Counted from the stretch's first letter, positions 17,837-27,081 are shown. The stretch is 64,000 nt of DNA from CAXXFQ01 sp963674475 (GCA_963674475.2 CAXXFQ010000019.1:558001-622000); one strand, 5' to 3'. Numbers and translations: made by a program. Notes: generated by a model from the sequence alone, not told the origin.

Positions 17837-20800
17837 TTACTCGACGTTCATCAAGTACTCGATCAGGTCGGCCATCTCGTTGGCGTTGATCTGCTTCTCC
17901 AGTCCCTCGGGCATGATCGACATGCCGGAGTTTTCCATCTCGTCGATGTTGGCGCGAAGCACCGTGTCGCTTTCCCCTTCGGCCCGGGTCAACGTGACAC
18001 TGGTGGCCGTTTCGCTACCGATCATCCCGGTGATCGAGAGACCGTCGTCGGTGATGATGACGTAGTTGAGATACTGCGGCTGGACGTCCCGGTTCGGGTC
18101 GAGCGTGGAGAGTAAAATGGTGTCGGGACCCCGGTCCTTGATCGAACCCAACGGCAGCCCGAGATCGAAACCGGTGTTTTCCAATCGGTGGCAAATGATG
18201 CATTCGCGCCGGAAGACTTTTCGTCCGCGATCGATATCCCCTTTCATCTCCAAAGCGGGCTTGTACTGCTGGACCACGTCGTCGCGTCGGGCCAGCTTGG
18301 CCGAACCCAACAGCTCCTTGGCCCGCGCGGCGATCTCCGAGTTGGGATGTTTGACGAGAAACTCGATGCGTGCCGGGTCGAGCTGGGAGGGTTTGATCTG
18401 TTCCTCTTCCAAGGCGTCCAGCAACGCGTTGAGTCGGTTCGGTCGGGCGAAGATCGCCTCGGCCGCTTGCTTCCGCACTTCTGGAGAAAAGCCGCCCCAC
18501 GCGTCGATCAGGATTTCGGCCACCCCCTCGTCGCGGAAACGGTTCAACGTCTGGATCGCCGCGACCTGAACGCTTTTGGGCTGTCGTGAAGCGACCATTT
18601 CGGCCAGCGTGTCGCCCACATCATCGAACGACGCAAGGCCCAGGGATCCGATCGCCCCTGCGCGGACTTTCGCTTTGGCGTCCTCGTTTTCAGCCGTCTC
18701 GATCGCCTTTTCGAGGAGGGCTTCCAGTGCCTCGTTGACCTTTTCGCTCTCGGCCAGAAGATCGCCGTTCCCGCCGCCTGCGCCCGCTTGGCCACGGCAG
18801 AGGTAGTCGACCACCGTTTGGACCAAGGAGCTTTCCGATTCAGGCAAGGCGTCGATCTGTTCGATCAGGTTGGCCAGTTGCTTTCGGTCGTTTTCCAGCC
18901 CGACTTGACGCGCCAGGCCTTGCAAAACCTTCACTCCGATCGGTGTTTTGCGCCAGTCGGGGTTTTTCGACAGGATTGCGAACAGCCGGTCTGCCCGAGC
19001 GGTGCAGGAGGTCATCATCGCCACGCGAATCCACCGGTCTTCGCCCGCCTTTTCGGTAATTTTGGCCAAGGCCACGGTCGCCTCGGGGCGGTTGATTTCG
19101 CCCAAAGTGAAGGCCAGTTGGTACAAAAGTCGGATATCGTCCTCGTCGGCCATGCCGCAGATCTTGTTGCAGAGGGTCGACAAATCGTTCGAATCTTTTC
19201 CTTTCAAAAACTTTTCGGAAAGTCGGATGGCGTGTTCGCGGACCCGCGGGCTTTCGTCGCCGAGCCCGGCCAGAACGGTTGCTTCGTCCAAAGCGCCGAG
19301 GCCGTCGAGCGTGTACCTCGCTTGCATCCGACCGACCGGGTTTTTCGACTCGGCGGCCAACTTCTTCAGGGCCGCGATGGCCGATTGGTCTTGACGCTCG
19401 AAGAGCAAGCGGGCGGCCGTCTTGCGGTGCCAGAAGTTGGGGTGTTCGATCAGGGCGACCAATTGATCGGTTGTGGAATCACCCAGCCGGGGCGTTTTGC
19501 GCGGCGTGGGGTTGCTCTCGTGGAATATCCGATAGATGCGGCCGCGATCGTTCCCGCAGCTTAAGTCGAGGTGTTTTTTGGCCGACGGCGGAACGGCCGA
19601 GGCGATCTCGAAAATCTCGCGATACATGTCGGCGAAATAAAGGTTGCCGTCCGGGCCGTTGGCGATTTGACACGGTCGGAACCAGATTTCTTCCGAGGTG
19701 AGGAATTCGGTTTTTTCGTCGGCACGAAAACCGCGGAACTGGACCCCTTCCTGCCGCATCTCCATCCGGTGGATCAGGTTCCCGGCTCCCTCGCAGGTAA
19801 ACATGTTGCCGCGATACTTCTCTGGCCAAGCGTCCCCTTGGTAGTTCATCACCCCACAGGCGGCCGTGAAATAGCCGTTCGGCGCGCCGCCCCCTTCGAC
19901 CGGACCGTTGAAATTTCCCTTGATCCGCATTTCCATACGAACGATACGCCACGGTTCGGGAGGACTGATCGGGTAGACGGTCAGCCCGCCGTTCCAGGCT
20001 TTTATCAAGGCGCCCGGCGCGGCGTAAAACGGGTTGCGGGCCGCGTAACGATTTTCGTACATCACCATCTTACACGGGGCCGAGTTGCTCGATTCGAACT
20101 TGCGTCCCCACTGGTCGAACGTCGTGCCGTATTGCGAGCCGCCCGTTTCCAGACGCATTTCGCCGGTGACCGGGTCGAGGCTGAGGTCGCGACCGCGGGA
20201 TTGGACCGGGTCGACCGTCTTGCCCGTGTGGCGTTGCCATTTCAGCGGCGTGATCATCCCGCCGGCGGTGCTCGTCATGACGTGGATTCGATTGTCCAGC
20301 CCGAAACGGATGCTGCCGGGCACGGCGTTGGGGTTGGTGGTTTCGTAACCGGTGAGGACCTTTTCGCGAAGGTCGGCCCGGTTGTCGCCGTCGGTGTCTT
20401 TGAAGTACCAAAGGTCGGGCGCCGACGCGACGTAGATCCCGCCATCGTACGCCATCACGCCGGTCGGCCAGACCAGCCCATCGGCGTACACGGTGCTTTT
20501 ATCGTAGATGCCGTCGTTGTCGGTGTCTTCCAGGAGCGAGACCCGGCCGTTTGGTGAACCGAATTCGACCGAGTTGTTTTCGGAGTACGGGATCATTTCG
20601 ACGACGAACATGCGCCCGTTTTCGTCGAATGCCAAATCGACCGAGTCGGCGATCAGCGGTTCGGTGGCGACCTGTTGCAACTGGAAGCCGGGGATCATCC
20701 GGAATTTCTTGAGCGACTCGGCCGGTTCTATCGGCGCGATCCGAGGCAGGCGATCTTTATAGTCGACGTTCGGGTCGACGATTTCTCGATAACCGCCTTG

Positions 20801-20914
20801 CATGATGATTTGTGGTTCGGCCGCTTTCTTCTCTTCCGCCACCACTGACGAGATTGCGATGAACCAGGCGATGAAAAGTGATATCGAAAAAAGAAAATTT
20901 TTGCGGCAGGACAT
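17837..20914 (-). CDS. PVC-type membrane-associated dehydrogenase/HEAT/CxxCH cytochrome protein
   Basis: 1025 residues with an N-terminal signal (FLFSISLFIAWFIAISSVVA). Residues ~60-440 form a propeller-type region similar to soluble-glucose/sorbosone-dehydrogenase-like domains (VDLAFDENGRMFVVEMIPY, EDTDNDGIYDK, LWYFKDTDGDNRADLREKV). Residues ~480-870 are HEAT-like helices (PRVREHAIRL, AKVRAGAIGSLG, VQVAAIQTLNRF). A C-terminal domain has one heme motif, CIICH at 905-909, and ends in MADLIEYLMNVE. This architecture is a hallmark of Planctomycetota/Verrucomicrobiota; the proteins are thought to oxidise sugars in the periplasm, not well tested. GGAG precedes the ATG at 20914. Context supports a role in sugar use. 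Confidence 0.88.
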   Translation of the reverse strand: MSCRKNFLFSISLFIAWFIAISSVVAEEKKAAEPQIIMQGGYREIVDPNVDYKDRLPRIAPIEPAESLKKFRMIPGFQLQQVATEPLIADSVDLAFDENGRMFVVEMIPYSENNSVEFGSPNGRVSLLEDTDNDGIYDKSTVYADGLVWPTGVMAYDGGIYVASAPDLWYFKDTDGDNRADLREKVLTGYETTNPNAVPGSIRFGLDNRIHVMTSTAGGMITPLKWQRHTGKTVDPVQSRGRDLSLDPVTGEMRLETGGSQYGTTFDQWGRKFESSNSAPCKMVMYENRYAARNPFYAAPGALIKAWNGGLTVYPISPPEPWRIVRMEMRIKGNFNGPVEGGGAPNGYFTAACGVMNYQGDAWPEKYRGNMFTCEGAGNLIHRMEMRQEGVQFRGFRADEKTEFLTSEEIWFRPCQIANGPDGNLYFADMYREIFEIASAVPPSAKKHLDLSCGNDRGRIYRIFHESNPTPRKTPRLGDSTTDQLVALIEHPNFWHRKTAARLLFERQDQSAIAALKKLAAESKNPVGRMQARYTLDGLGALDEATVLAGLGDESPRVREHAIRLSEKFLKGKDSNDLSTLCNKICGMADEDDIRLLYQLAFTLGEINRPEATVALAKITEKAGEDRWIRVAMMTSCTARADRLFAILSKNPDWRKTPIGVKVLQGLARQVGLENDRKQLANLIEQIDALPESESSLVQTVVDYLCRGQAGAGGGNGDLLAESEKVNEALEALLEKAIETAENEDAKAKVRAGAIGSLGLASFDDVGDTLAEMVASRQPKSVQVAAIQTLNRFRDEGVAEILIDAWGGFSPEVRKQAAEAIFARPNRLNALLDALEEEQIKPSQLDPARIEFLVKHPNSEIAARAKELLGSAKLARRDDVVQQYKPALEMKGDIDRGRKVFRRECIICHRLENTGFDLGLPLGSIKDRGPDTILLSTLDPNRDVQPQYLNYVIITDDGLSITGMIGSETATSVTLTRAEGESDTVLRANIDEMENSGMSIMPEGLEKQINANEMADLIEYLMNVE

Positions 20915-21394
20915 GATGCTCCACTTCGAAAGTTTTTTAGGGCGGGGATTGAGGAAGGAGGCTCGAAAGGGCCTTTTTTATCGGGCCGCTAAAAGGTTCT
21001 TTATCTGTCAGTGAGGAGGAAATGCTAATTCGCGTTTTGAAGCCGCTCGTGAGGGTTTTTTGACAACCTTTTTTTATTATAATCATGCAAAAGATGGGTG
21101 AAAGGTGAAAAGGGCGAAAAGGATTTGGCTTTTTCCATCAGCAAAGCTGGTTTTATCCATCATCGTTAGGCTGAAAGCCGGGATCGAAGTATTCATTTAA
21201 TCGAGGGAAGTATATCCTTCGATGGAGGAGAGGTCAAAAGAACCCATCGTTTTCTAAAAGTTCCTTTGAGGACGAATGGCAAATGAAAGCTACTTCACTT
21301 TCAGTGTAGCCTGAAGTGAAAATCGCCAGCAGACCGAAACGGCTTTTTATCGAGGAGAAACGCGGTTCGTATTTGATGGTAACGCCTTACCGCA
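20915..21394. other. Intergenic region upstream of the CxxCH protein gene
   Basis: 480 bases. A perfect TATAAT is readable on the minus strand at 21078-21083 with a poor -35, giving a ~165-base leader for the gene starting at 20914. An imperfect inverted repeat (TTCACTTTCAG at 21294-21304, CTGAAGTGAA at 21311-21320) lies just beyond the 3' end of the regulator gene. No coding sequence recognised. Confidence 0.4.
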
Positions 21395-22459
21395 TTATGC
21401 AGGGGCGATCAGACGCACCGGGATGAGCTGATTTTCGTGATCGAGTATTTCCGGACAGGCCAACGTCTGAATCATTTTTACCAGACGTCGTGTCGGAGAG
21501 AACTTATCGTCGGTCGGTTGAAGAGAGGCGTAAGGCTGGTTCGCCTTGCCGAAATAGTCGGCCACTACTAAAGAGATATCTCGACCTGCTTTGAGCCCCT
21601 TTTCACCAAGGACCGTGACGGCGACGTCTCCCATCATTTTTGGACGCGTGATGATTCCCGGCAAAGGGTTCTCGTCTTCAAGCATTTGGCCCACCACATA
21701 AGTCACTTCCTCCTGATCGTACGGAAGGCAGTAAACGATTACCTCATCCGCTCTTAGTCCCGCCTCGGCGGCGATTGTGCGGATTCCCTCGAGCATCAGG
21801 TGGTCCCCGGGCAAAAGGGTTTGTCGCATGAGGACGACCAAGCGTTTGTGTCCCTGCTCAAGCAAATACTTGGCTGCCAACCGGCCCATCTCGAATTGGT
21901 CGCGATCGATAAACGCCATCTCGCCAACCGACGGATACGGGTGTCCGAATACCAGTGCGGGAAGTCCGCTGGCTTTCATGATTCGTTGCATCGCAAGTGA
22001 TGACCGCATGAGGATGAAGCCTTCGACGCAAGGAGCTTTGAGTGCGGTGTTGACCGTCGATTGTAAATACGCCTGCTCCGTTTCCTTGGGCACCGTGTGG
22101 AATTGAATCCGGACGTTCGGTAATTCCGCTTGCAGGGCCAGGATCGAATCGGGGGTAAGCCATCCTTCGAGACGAGGCTGTTCGTCGCCGGTGAGAATGT
22201 GGATTTGATTCAAAGCGGTTTCGTTTTTCGTCGAAGGTTCGGCGATGAACGTTCCGGCCCGTTGTCGTCGTTGGATCAGGTTCCGCTTTGCCAAAAGCTG
22301 AAGCGCCCGGTTGGCTGCCGCCGTATCGACGTGCAACATCTTGGCCGCTTCGGCGGTGCTTAAATATCGGTCGCCCGGTTCGAGTTTTCGTTGACGAATG
22401 TCGTCCACCAATCGCTCGGCCAGGGTAAGGATTTTTTTAACTTGTTTTCGTTCAGACAT
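21395..22459 (-). CDS. GntR-type HTH / LacI-type ligand-domain transcriptional regulator
   Basis: 354 residues. Residues ~8-75 are a GntR winged helix (LVDDIRQRKLEPGDRYLSTAEAAKMLHVDTAAANRALQLL, RRQRAGTFIA). Residues ~85-354 resemble the periplasmic-binding-protein-like sensor of LacI/GalR regulators (FILMRSS, MAFIDRDQFEMGRLAAKYLLEQGHKRLVVL, ISLVVADYFGK). This combination is the AraR-type architecture, in which a sugar releases the repressor from operators. It lies between the sialidase-like gene and the CxxCH-protein gene, so it probably controls this carbohydrate region. A perfect dyad upstream (22549-22586) is a good candidate autoregulatory operator. Confidence 0.83.
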   Translation of the reverse strand: MSERKQVKKILTLAERLVDDIRQRKLEPGDRYLSTAEAAKMLHVDTAAANRALQLLAKRNLIQRRQRAGTFIAEPSTKNETALNQIHILTGDEQPRLEGWLTPDSILALQAELPNVRIQFHTVPKETEQAYLQSTVNTALKAPCVEGFILMRSSLAMQRIMKASGLPALVFGHPYPSVGEMAFIDRDQFEMGRLAAKYLLEQGHKRLVVLMRQTLLPGDHLMLEGIRTIAAEAGLRADEVIVYCLPYDQEEVTYVVGQMLEDENPLPGIITRPKMMGDVAVTVLGEKGLKAGRDISLVVADYFGKANQPYASLQPTDDKFSPTRRLVKMIQTLACPEILDHENQLIPVRLIAPA

Positions 22460-22548
22460 TTTTTAGGAAGCTGCTCAGGGTCGGGGGAAGCTTTGCTTTC
22501 AAAACGAGATGGTTTTTTATGTTTCGGAAATTACCTTATACAATATAG

Positions 22549-22586
22549 CCTTTCACGGTCGCTCGGGAGCAAGTAACCGTGAAAGG
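22549..22586 (-). promoter_or_regulatory. Operator-like perfect dyad with adjacent -10 for the GntR/LacI-type regulator
   Basis: Arms CCTTTCACGGT (22549-22559) and ACCGTGAAAGG (22576-22586) are perfect 11-bp inverted repeats with a 16-base spacer, 90-128 bases upstream of the regulator's start. On the minus strand the repeat is followed immediately by TATATTGTATAAGG, a plausible -10 region. There is no T-tract, arguing against a terminator for the upstream sialidase-like gene. Confidence 0.5.
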
Positions 22587-22636
22587 TTGTTGGCGAAAAT
22601 TACGTTGCAACAGTTCAGGATAGGGTGTTTTTCTGC

Positions 22637-25219
22637 TTACTCACTCCAGAAGGAGTAGAGTTTGGCCCCTTGGACGTAAAATTTTAGTCGGACCGTTTTC
22701 CCGGCCAGCGTGTCGAGCGTCTTGTGGTTTTTCCAGGTCAAGATCTGGTCGAGGCTGTCGGTCATACGCATCGCCTGACAATCGTCTTTGGAGAAACCGT
22801 CAATGACTTTGCCCTGTTGGTCGAGCACTTCGGCGCGGACAGTACCCGGACGGGCCATCGCGTTGACGTGGAGTGTTTTCCCTTCGAGCTTCACCGGCAC
22901 GGTCGTCACCGACCCTTCGTTCCATTGGGTCTCGATCGAAACGAACCCATCCGGACGCAAGAAGGCCAAGCCGACCGATCCGATATGGCCGAACGGTTTT
23001 TCGGCCCAGTGGAGCGTCGACCGACCTTGGTAGAAGATATACAGCTTGTCGCCGACACGGATCGGGCCGTTGTGTGACGGGGTGACCCACGCTTGGTCCC
23101 ACGACCCCGGAGGGCCCCACGGCAAGAAGGTCTGGCGATCACACGCCCGACGCCAATCGACGCCGTCGCGACTATAGACCAGTTGGGTGTCGAGTTTGCG
23201 AAGCGGGATATAAAACGGTTCCAGAAAACCGATATGAAGCCCCTCGTAATGAAACGGAATCAGACCGTAAATTTGGGTCTCTGGCGGGTCTGACTGATCG
23301 GCCAGTAGGATTTCTTTGGCCACGTTAAATTTCACGCCGTCTTCGCTTTCCCAAAGGGCGGCCGTTCGGGTATTCGATTTGGGCGTTCGCGTCACAATAT
23401 AGAATTTCTCTCGTAGCGAATCGTATCCGGCGGCAAACCGGTCGCCCGATTCGACACGGATTCCCGGAACTCGCGTCCAGTGGATCCCGTCGGGCGAGGT
23501 GGCGCTTCGGATGCCCGGCTTCTTGTAATCGGGCGCATTTTTGTCGACCGTTCGGTCATGCCAGTTGTGCCAGAAGAGCAGGTATTTCGCCTCGGGGGTG
23601 GGGCGAGGGTTCGCCATGACCACCGGCGAGTCGACGTTACCTCCGAAGACAATATTGTTTTCCATTGAACCGCGAAATTGGAACAGGCCCAGATTCGGTT
23701 TTTCCCAGTGGATTCCGTCGCGGCTGGTCGCATAACAGATTAATGTCGAATCTTCCCCCTTGGGCGGGAATTTTTTATAGACTTCGTACCAAACCTTGAA
23801 CTGTTTTTCTTTCGCGTCATAAAGGACCGAGCCCCACGTAATCACACAGTTTCCTTCCCACGGCCGGTCGTAGGTCAAGACCGGGTTTTCGTGATACTTG
23901 TTCGGCTGGTTGACGATCCGCTCGACTTGGTCGAGGTTTTCGATCAACGAGTCGTCCAAGAACAGTTGGTGGTTCTTTCCGACCACTCGCGGTGCGGGCT
24001 TTGGGGTCTCCTTGGTCAGCTTGGCTTCGAGGGTCGGCAGATACGGTTCGCCGAAGGTCACCGACCGATCCCCTTCGTAGAACCAGGCCGTTGGAATCAC
24101 CTGCAATTGCCAGGCGTAGGCGTTTTTCCGCGTCTGCGACTTGCTGTAGGTAATGACCGTGTTCTGGTCAACGAACGTCACGTTGGCCATCGTGATCTTG
24201 CCCGGAAAATCGGGCGCGCCGTCGAGGACTTGAAGCGACGACCAGCTTTTGCCGTTGTCGGTCGAAACGAGCGAGGCCAATTGATTCCGCGGCCAGGGTC
24301 CGTCAATCTTTTCCCACGGGCCGTAGTTGTAGATCAAAAGCAGATTGCCGTCGGGCATGCGGCGTACGGTCGGCATCGCGCCGGGGGCGGGAATGCCACT
24401 GGATTTCGGCTTGCTCCAGGTCGTCCCGTTGTCGTCGGAGTAGCTCGCGTAGATCGACTTCAAGTAATTTCGAATGAACATCATCAGCCGACCGTCTTCG
24501 AGTTCGACCACCATCGGCTCCTCGGCGGCCGGGTTGGTTTTTCGGCCGGACGAACCTTTGGGCATCGCGAGGTAGGCGGTTCGCTTCCAGCTTTTTCCCA
24601 GGTCGTCACTATAGAAGCAGTAGACGTGGGTCGAATTGAGCGAGTCGTGGCTGACCCAGCTTGGCACGATGATACGCCCGGTCGAGGTCTGTAGTGCACG
24701 ATCCGAGCTCAGTCCGCCGTACCCGTCATAAGGCAAACGCTTGGGCTCGCTCCAGGTCTTGCCGTTATCGGCCGAACGTCTTACCCAGGTGCCGCAGTCG
24801 ACCAACGCCCGGTTTTTGAGCATGAAAAAACAGAGTAAATCCCCGTTGTCCAGTCGCAAGAGCGAGGGGGACATGACGTTCGCCTTGCCGAGGTTTTTCT
24901 GAAAAACGGTCAGTTGGTCCATCGGCGTCCAGGTTCGTCCACCGTCGAGCGAGTCGGCCCGGAGGATGTCGCCGGGCGTGTCGTCGTGACCGCCGAAGCC
25001 CAACGCGGTGACCACCATCATTAGGTGATTCTTACCGTCGATCGAGACGATCGATCCCTCGCTCCAGCGATAGACCCCCTCCTTCTTGGGGGAATTGGCG
25101 TAAAGCGTCTTGTCGACAAGCTTTTCGGTTGCCAGGGCTTGCGAGAGACTGAGTGTCGCAGCTAGGAGAACAAAAACGCCAAAAATAGGCCATTGTGACT
25201 TGGTGTGAAAAAACCGCAT
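22637..25219 (-). CDS. Secreted Asp-box (sialidase/BNR) protein with C-terminal GH32/GH43-like propeller
   Basis: 860 residues; signal peptide IFGVFVLLAATLSLSQALA. The N-terminal half (residues ~40-400) carries five Asp boxes: SLDGGRTW, SADNGKTW, SDDLGKSW, SDDNGTTW and STDNGKSW, the repeat of six-bladed sialidase propellers; RRM/SPS-type arginine motifs needed for true sialidases are not obvious. The second half (residues ~410-860; LFLDDSLIENL, ATSRDGIHWEKPNLG, SATSPDGIHWTRVPGIR, VYSRDGVDWRRA) looks like a five-bladed GH32/GH43-type propeller. Two propellers in one chain suggest bifunctional glycan cleavage. GAGG sits 8 bases before the ATG at 25219. Confidence 0.72.
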   Translation of the reverse strand: MRFFHTKSQWPIFGVFVLLAATLSLSQALATEKLVDKTLYANSPKKEGVYRWSEGSIVSIDGKNHLMMVVTALGFGGHDDTPGDILRADSLDGGRTWTPMDQLTVFQKNLGKANVMSPSLLRLDNGDLLCFFMLKNRALVDCGTWVRRSADNGKTWSEPKRLPYDGYGGLSSDRALQTSTGRIIVPSWVSHDSLNSTHVYCFYSDDLGKSWKRTAYLAMPKGSSGRKTNPAAEEPMVVELEDGRLMMFIRNYLKSIYASYSDDNGTTWSKPKSSGIPAPGAMPTVRRMPDGNLLLIYNYGPWEKIDGPWPRNQLASLVSTDNGKSWSSLQVLDGAPDFPGKITMANVTFVDQNTVITYSKSQTRKNAYAWQLQVIPTAWFYEGDRSVTFGEPYLPTLEAKLTKETPKPAPRVVGKNHQLFLDDSLIENLDQVERIVNQPNKYHENPVLTYDRPWEGNCVITWGSVLYDAKEKQFKVWYEVYKKFPPKGEDSTLICYATSRDGIHWEKPNLGLFQFRGSMENNIVFGGNVDSPVVMANPRPTPEAKYLLFWHNWHDRTVDKNAPDYKKPGIRSATSPDGIHWTRVPGIRVESGDRFAAGYDSLREKFYIVTRTPKSNTRTAALWESEDGVKFNVAKEILLADQSDPPETQIYGLIPFHYEGLHIGFLEPFYIPLRKLDTQLVYSRDGVDWRRACDRQTFLPWGPPGSWDQAWVTPSHNGPIRVGDKLYIFYQGRSTLHWAEKPFGHIGSVGLAFLRPDGFVSIETQWNEGSVTTVPVKLEGKTLHVNAMARPGTVRAEVLDQQGKVIDGFSKDDCQAMRMTDSLDQILTWKNHKTLDTLAGKTVRLKFYVQGAKLYSFWSE

Positions 25220-25678
25220 GTTGTTACCTCTCTGGGGGTGGTTTTTTGTGAGATCTTGGAGGATAAATGGGGGGTGATGTTAGGGGGTCTTGGCCAGCTT
25301 TTCGTCCGTTTTCCAAAGGTCGACGACGGCACCCCGATTGGGAAAATGATTTGCGGAATGATGTCAACAACTTGCTTTCAAACGACTTAAGGATATTGTC
25401 TCTTCTGGATGTCGAAAAAAAAGAGGCTTGATCCTAACGCTGAAACCGCCTGACAGCATTCATCATATCGAATAAAATTTCTATCGCAATGAAATTATTT
25501 CCAGTTTTCTGAAAATATTTCAGTCGAGCGAAAGAGACCGCTGGTAAATTTATCTTTACCGCGGTTTGAGATCGTTTTCAGAAAGGCCAGTCCCCGCGAC
25601 GGTGATTGGATTAGGATCGAATGGGATCTTATTCTAGCCGCGCTTTGTTGCCGCGAAAGTTGAAGTCGAAAAAGGCCT
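25220..25678. other. Intergenic region upstream of the sialidase-like gene
   Basis: 459 bases. It holds two related short dyads, described separately, at 25489-25503 and 25509-25523. No coding sequence is recognised. Confidence 0.4.
25489..25523. promoter_or_regulatory. Two phased dyads of TGAAAnTATTTC type
   Basis: Site A is centred on 25496 (GAAAT-T-ATTTC) and site B on 25516 (CTGAAA-ATA-TTTCAG, a perfect palindrome). They are 20 bases apart, about two helical turns, which is how cooperative repressor sites are commonly arranged. A half-site ATTTC lies a further 20 bases to the left (25477-25481). The nearest gene facing away is the sialidase-like gene 270 bases off. Confidence 0.4.
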
Positions 25679-25942
25679 TTACGGGTGATGGAATACCATG
25701 CTCTGAACTTCGACCCCTTCGATGGTTGTAAGCCGTGCTTTCATTTCGTCGCAGCTGGCCCGATCTCCGACCAACTCGAGCAGCAACAGGCCGTTAGGAG
25801 AGCAGTAGTTCTCGTCGACATCGTGCAGCCCGATTCGCGTCTTGATATGGCACCCAAATTCGGTAAAGACCTTTTGGACTTCCGAGACATGTTTGACACG
25901 ATCGGTAATGTGAACACCGAAAATGACATGGTCTTTCAACAT
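25679..25942 (-). CDS. Small ACT-like protein of the TM1266 (iron-hydrogenase-regulator) type
   Basis: 87 residues forming one alpha/beta ACT-like domain. The pattern FGVHITDRVKHVSEVQKVFTEFG, then IKTRIGLHDV, LLLLELVGD and the ending TTIEGVEVQSMVF resembles the putative iron-only hydrogenase system regulator family (TM1266/TIGR03959), related to the NikR C-terminal domain. No DNA-binding domain is present. AAGGAG sits 7 bases before the ATG at 25942. No hydrogenase gene is in this window, so its partner is unknown. Confidence 0.6.
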   Translation of the reverse strand: MLKDHVIFGVHITDRVKHVSEVQKVFTEFGCHIKTRIGLHDVDENYCSPNGLLLLELVGDRASCDEMKARLTTIEGVEVQSMVFHHP

Positions 25943-26524
25943 AATCCGGCTCCTTTTCTTGTCGGTATTGGCGGCCGAAGAGACTGGTTATCCGTTTCTT
26001 GATTTTTACGAACCAAGTGGCGTGCGATTTCAAGATTTGGGGAAAATCGAGAGTCGGTAAACGGGCGATGCAAACGGCTTCTACAAACGGTTTTGACAAA
26101 CGGTTTTCCGCGATGATTCAAGGTTACCTTATGCCATGACCATGTTTTTTAAGCCCTGGATACCATACCGCTTTTGGGACGGGTGGACAAGCAGGCAACT
26201 GTGGCTGGAATCAGGCGGATTTCGCCCCGGCGCGGGGCGAGAGAAAGAAGAGCGTGGTTTTCTGCCAGACGTAGGTCATTTGCGGGAAATGATTTAGGGC
26301 TTTTAAGGCGTATTCCACTAGCTGGAAACCGCTCTAGAATAAGCGGGGGGAGGCAAAAGCCATTGTGAGAAAACGGATTTTTCTCAGAAGCGGTTTGTTC
26401 CGGAAGGTTCGCGTTTCTCCACGACCGTGGGGTAACAATCCAGCGGCCGCAGAGACGCGATACTTTTCCTTTGATTCGATCTATATCGGTCTATATCGAT
26501 CGATTTTCGTTTTTTGACAGCCTG
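25943..26524. other. Long intergenic region with tandem 13-bp iterons
   Basis: 582 bases without a credible gene. Four tandem 13-base units lie at 26058-26109 (described separately). A 10-base tandem duplication (CTATATCGGT then CTATATCGAT) is at 26481-26500. No RNA gene recognised. Confidence 0.45.
26058..26109. repeat. Four tandem 13-bp repeats (AAACGG iterons)
   Basis: Units start at 26058, 26071, 26084 and 26097, each with AAACGG at its second base; the last two are nearly identical (CAAACGGTTTTGA, CAAACGGTTTTCC) and the first is degenerate. The exact 13-base period is about 1.2 helical turns. They sit 115-170 bases upstream of the TM1266-like gene and could be a transcription-factor array. 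Confidence 0.55.
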
Positions 26525-26890
26525 CTAGACGCTGACGAACTTGCTGAGCTTGTCTCGTAGCGTGTCGGCGGAAAACGGTTTGACCAAGTAGTCGGAGACG
26601 CCCGATTGGACCGCTTCGACGATTCGTTCTTTTTCCGCTTCCGTGGTGACCATGATGATCGGGATATTGGTGTCTTTGACGCGAATGTCCCGGATGACTT
26701 CCGGACCGGTTTTGTTCGGCATATTCCAGTCGGTCAAAACGATATCGAACCCGCCCAAGTCAAAGAGATTGACCGCTTCTTCTCCGTCTTTGGCTTCGAC
26801 GATATTGGTAATCCCAACCGTTTGAAGTGATCGGGCGATAATTTTCCGCATGGTTCCGGAGTCGTCTGCAACTAGTGCTTTTAAACTCAT
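26525..26890 (-). CDS. cheY: CheY-like single-domain response regulator (1)
   Basis: 121 residues from the ATG at 26890, preceded by GGGAG at about 8 bases; a TTG six codons upstream lacks one. Receiver-domain residues: acidic pair Asp9-Asp10 (VADD), phospho-acceptor Asp54 in VLTDWNMPNKTG, Thr in MVTTEAE and Lys in LVKPFSADTL. No output domain. First-listed member of the chemosensory block, 191 bases downstream of cheA, with enough space for its own promoter. The SGTMRKI and VSDYLVKPF segments are typical of chemotaxis CheYs. Confidence 0.9.
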   Translation of the reverse strand: MSLKALVADDSGTMRKIIARSLQTVGITNIVEAKDGEEAVNLFDLGGFDIVLTDWNMPNKTGPEVIRDIRVKDTNIPIIMVTTEAEKERIVEAVQSGVSDYLVKPFSADTLRDKLSKFVSV

Positions 26891-27081
26891 CGTAATACTC
26901 CCTGACAAAAGGATTTAATAAGGGCCAATTTTTTTTAGGAATCGACCTGAAACGGAGGAAGGCGAAAAGCTTTCCGGGAACGGTCGGTTCCTTGGTTTGT
27001 GAATCGGTCTAAACGATTCTTTTTTTGATTATTGGTTGGTTCTTGAAAAGGAAAAAGGTCTATCGAAATGCCTTTGGTGAT

